From an uncultured Eubacteriales bacterium (GTDB taxonomy: Bacteria > Bacillota > Clostridia > Oscillospirales > Oscillospiraceae), in assembly GCA_900554625.1 (NCBI GenBank), contig USHP01000121.1, positions 1 to 6,297 on the forward strand: a stretch of 6,297 nt of DNA. The letters run 5' to 3'. Of the stretch, positions 4,962-6,297 are shown piece by piece. Under the pieces are notes generated by a model. It did not search any database. It was not told the DNA's origin and saw only the letters and a program-made list of their open reading frames with translations. The position numbers and the translations under genes are program-made. Positions within the stretch are counted from its first letter, which is position 1, and every line of letters starts with the position of its first letter.

Positions 4962-6297
4962 TTATTCGTTTACGTCGATCTCGTACACATCGAAGCGGTC
5001 CGTGGGTTTTACAACCGCACGCTGCTTCTTCATGTACCGTTCCATGTCAAAGACATTTTTAGGGTCGGCGTCGGCCGTGTACTTGTAGTTTGGATGCTTT
5101 GTCAGGTCGTACTTGTCCGATAAAAACGGACGCACACCCCGCAGCATGAAGATACACTTGCCGCCGTCCATGACTGCCAATTCGTCCTGGGTCATCAACT
5201 CCTTTCCTAACTTTTGATAATTAAGGCCATGAGAAATCTGGGTGCCCCGGTTTTCGGACTGGTTGTAGAGATCAATGGTCTCTTTTCCCAGCAGTTCCGA
5301 AATCTCTTTGAGCGTGGACTTCTCCTTGCCTCCCAAAAACAAGGTGCTGTCGCAATTACCGACGATGGTATCCGCCGCATCCTTGTAGATGGTCTTTAAC
5401 TGGCTCTGCGACTGCAAAATAATAGAAGCCGATATCTCACGGCTTCGGATGGTGGCGATCAGCTTATCGAAGTTTGGTATCTGGCCGATGTTGGCAAACT
5501 CGTCCAGGATCAGGCGGACATGGACAGGCAACCGCCCGCCGTAGAAGTCATCCGCCTTGTCGCAGAGCAGGTTGAAAAGCTGGCTGTACATCAGGGCGGC
5601 CACAAAGTTGAAGGTGCTGTCCGTGTCCGAAATGATGACAAACAGCGCCGTCTTTTGGTCGCCCAGGGTATCCAGTTCCAGTTCGTCATATTCCATCAGG
5701 TCCCGGAGCTCTTTGATATCGAACGGGGCTAACCTGGCCCCGCAGGAAATCAGTATGCTTTTTAGAGTTTTGCCCGCCGCCATTTTGAACTTGCGGTACT
5801 GCTTCACCGCGAAATGGTCCGGCTCCTTTTTCTCCAACTGCTGAAAGAGGATATCAACGGGGCTTTGGTATTCCTCATCGTCCTCCCTTGCTTCGCTGGC
5901 GTTGATCAGATCCAGAAGGGTGATGAAGTTGCGTTCTTCCTCCGGGGCTTCGTACCAGATGTAGCCGATCAGGGCCGAATAGTACAGGCGCTCGGCCTTG
6001 ACCCAGAAATCCTCGGAACTCTTTTCGCCCTCGCCCTTCGTGTTCAGAATCAGGGCATTGACCAGCTTTAAGATATCCTTCTCGGAGCGGATGTATGCCA
6101 ATGGGTTATATCTCATGGACTTTTTGAAGTTAATGAGGTTCAGGCACTTGATCCGGTATTTCTTCCGCTCCAGGAAGGAACCGATCTCCGGCAGGAGGGT
6201 CCCTTTCGGATCGGTGCAGACATACGAGGAATGGGCTTGCAGCAGCGAGGGCTTGCAGAAGAACCGCGTCTTGCCCGATCCGCTGCCTCCGATGACC
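4962..6297 (-). CDS. VirD4/TraG-type conjugative coupling ATPase, 5' partial
   Basis: Type IV coupling protein that links the relaxosome to the mating channel and pumps DNA during ICE transfer; a membrane-bound hexameric ATPase. The frame is open to the window edge; 444 residues are visible and the N-terminal membrane part lies outside. Walker A GGSGSGKT (bases 6290-6267) begins two codons inside the edge (VIGGSGSGKTRFFCKPSLLQ). Then come YVCTDPKGTLLPEIGSFLE, Walker B LILDEFANIGQIPNFD (Asp-Glu at 5504-5499), SREISASIILQSQSQLKTIY, and GNCDSTLFLGGKEKSTLKEI, all hallmark TraG/VirD4 stretches. The frame ends at DVYEIDVNE, TAA. An internal ATG at 6116 is not the start, since the Walker A segment upstream is in the same frame. 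The Maff2-type start follows 30 bases later, as in Tn1549-like elements. No lesion is seen in the visible part. Confidence 0.95.
   Translation of the reverse strand, partial: VIGGSGSGKTRFFCKPSLLQAHSSYVCTDPKGTLLPEIGSFLERKKYRIKCLNLINFKKSMRYNPLAYIRSEKDILKLVNALILNTKGEGEKSSEDFWVKAERLYYSALIGYIWYEAPEEERNFITLLDLINASEAREDDEEYQSPVDILFQQLEKKEPDHFAVKQYRKFKMAAGKTLKSILISCGARLAPFDIKELRDLMEYDELELDTLGDQKTALFVIISDTDSTFNFVAALMYSQLFNLLCDKADDFYGGRLPVHVRLILDEFANIGQIPNFDKLIATIRSREISASIILQSQSQLKTIYKDAADTIVGNCDSTLFLGGKEKSTLKEISELLGKETIDLYNQSENRGTQISHGLNYQKLGKELMTQDELAVMDGGKCIFMLRGVRPFLSDKYDLTKHPNYKYTADADPKNVFDMERYMKKQRAVVKPTDRFDVYEIDVNE

Larger units (their letters stand above)
2501..6297 (-). mobile_element. Tn916/Tn1549-like ICE segment, internally rearranged
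   Basis: ICE-type genes are present at both ends of this stretch: a VirD4 coupling ATPase followed by a Maff2-like start at one end, and the sigma-like and Orf8-like HTH regulatory pair at the other. The genes expected after Maff2 (TrbL, PrgI, VirB4, peptidase) and after the HTH gene (excisionase, integrase) are missing. Between the two ends lie a kinase tail and a phosphoesterase, probably cargo or the result of an insertion-deletion. No integrase, attachment site or element end is visible, so the true boundaries are unknown; the 2501 limit is where kinase sequence begins. The stretch 3443-3858, immediately around the hairpins, could belong to either backbone or cargo. Confidence 0.6.

Noticed and set aside
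5214..6071. Plus-strand frames across the coupling-protein gene
   Set aside because: Shadows of the VirD4 gene on the other strand; no motifs and no ribosome-binding sites.
4962..6116. Coupling protein starting at ATG 6116
   Set aside because: The same frame continues upstream through a Walker A motif to the window edge.

Overview
The window looks like DNA from a gut Firmicute of the Clostridia (Oscillospiraceae/Lachnospiraceae type). The base composition is mostly GC-rich, Shine-Dalgarno sites are strong (AGGAGG type), and several genes belong to families typical of Tn916/Tn1549-like integrative conjugative elements (ICEs). This assignment rests on recalled family knowledge; no search was run. 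Every gene I can support is on the minus strand, so the biological reading direction is from base 6297 down to base 1.

Reading in that direction: (1) 6297-4962 is the C-terminal three quarters or so of a VirD4/TraG-type coupling ATPase, its 5' end cut by the window edge. (2) 4931-4725 begins as a Maff2-type ICE membrane peptide but is fused in frame after about 23 residues to the last 45 or so residues of an unrelated sensor histidine kinase; a terminator follows. (3) 4627-3767 is a membrane-anchored metallophosphoesterase, more AT-rich than its neighbours, that appears to have lost its GD metal-ligand motif. (4) 3766-3260 has no confident gene. It holds two strong hairpins behind the phosphoesterase, a near-perfect 22-bp palindrome, a possible leader ORF, an intrinsic terminator placed like an attenuator, and a leader able to pair with the next ribosome-binding site. 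(5) 3259-2825 is an ICE sigma-70-like regulator broken by an in-frame amber codon, and 2840-2601 is its usual partner, a small Tn916 Orf8-like helix-turn-helix protein. (6) At about 2500, at the foot of a GC hairpin, ICE-type sequence switches abruptly to the inside of a second histidine kinase (to 1948). (7) 1872-1189 and 1192-1 encode an ABC exporter: a MacB/LolD-type ATPase and an FtsX-type permease, translationally coupled by an ATGA overlap, the permease running off the window.

Taken together this is a rearranged or decaying ICE. Normally Maff2 is followed by further transfer genes (TrbL, PrgI, VirB4 and others), and the HTH regulator by excisionase and integrase. Here both continuations are missing and each is replaced by a kinase fragment. 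The kinase-ABC module (6-7) is of the kind that forms a sensor/response-regulator/ABC transporter accessory operon, but its response regulator and the phospho-accepting His region are gone. The parts that look intact are the coupling protein (as far as seen), the HTH protein, the ABC ATPase and the visible permease. The likely damaged parts are the sigma factor, Maff2, both kinases and the phosphoesterase active site. I do not see a convincing new multi-gene system; the most interesting items are the junctions, the three independent lesions and the structured leader upstream of the sigma gene.
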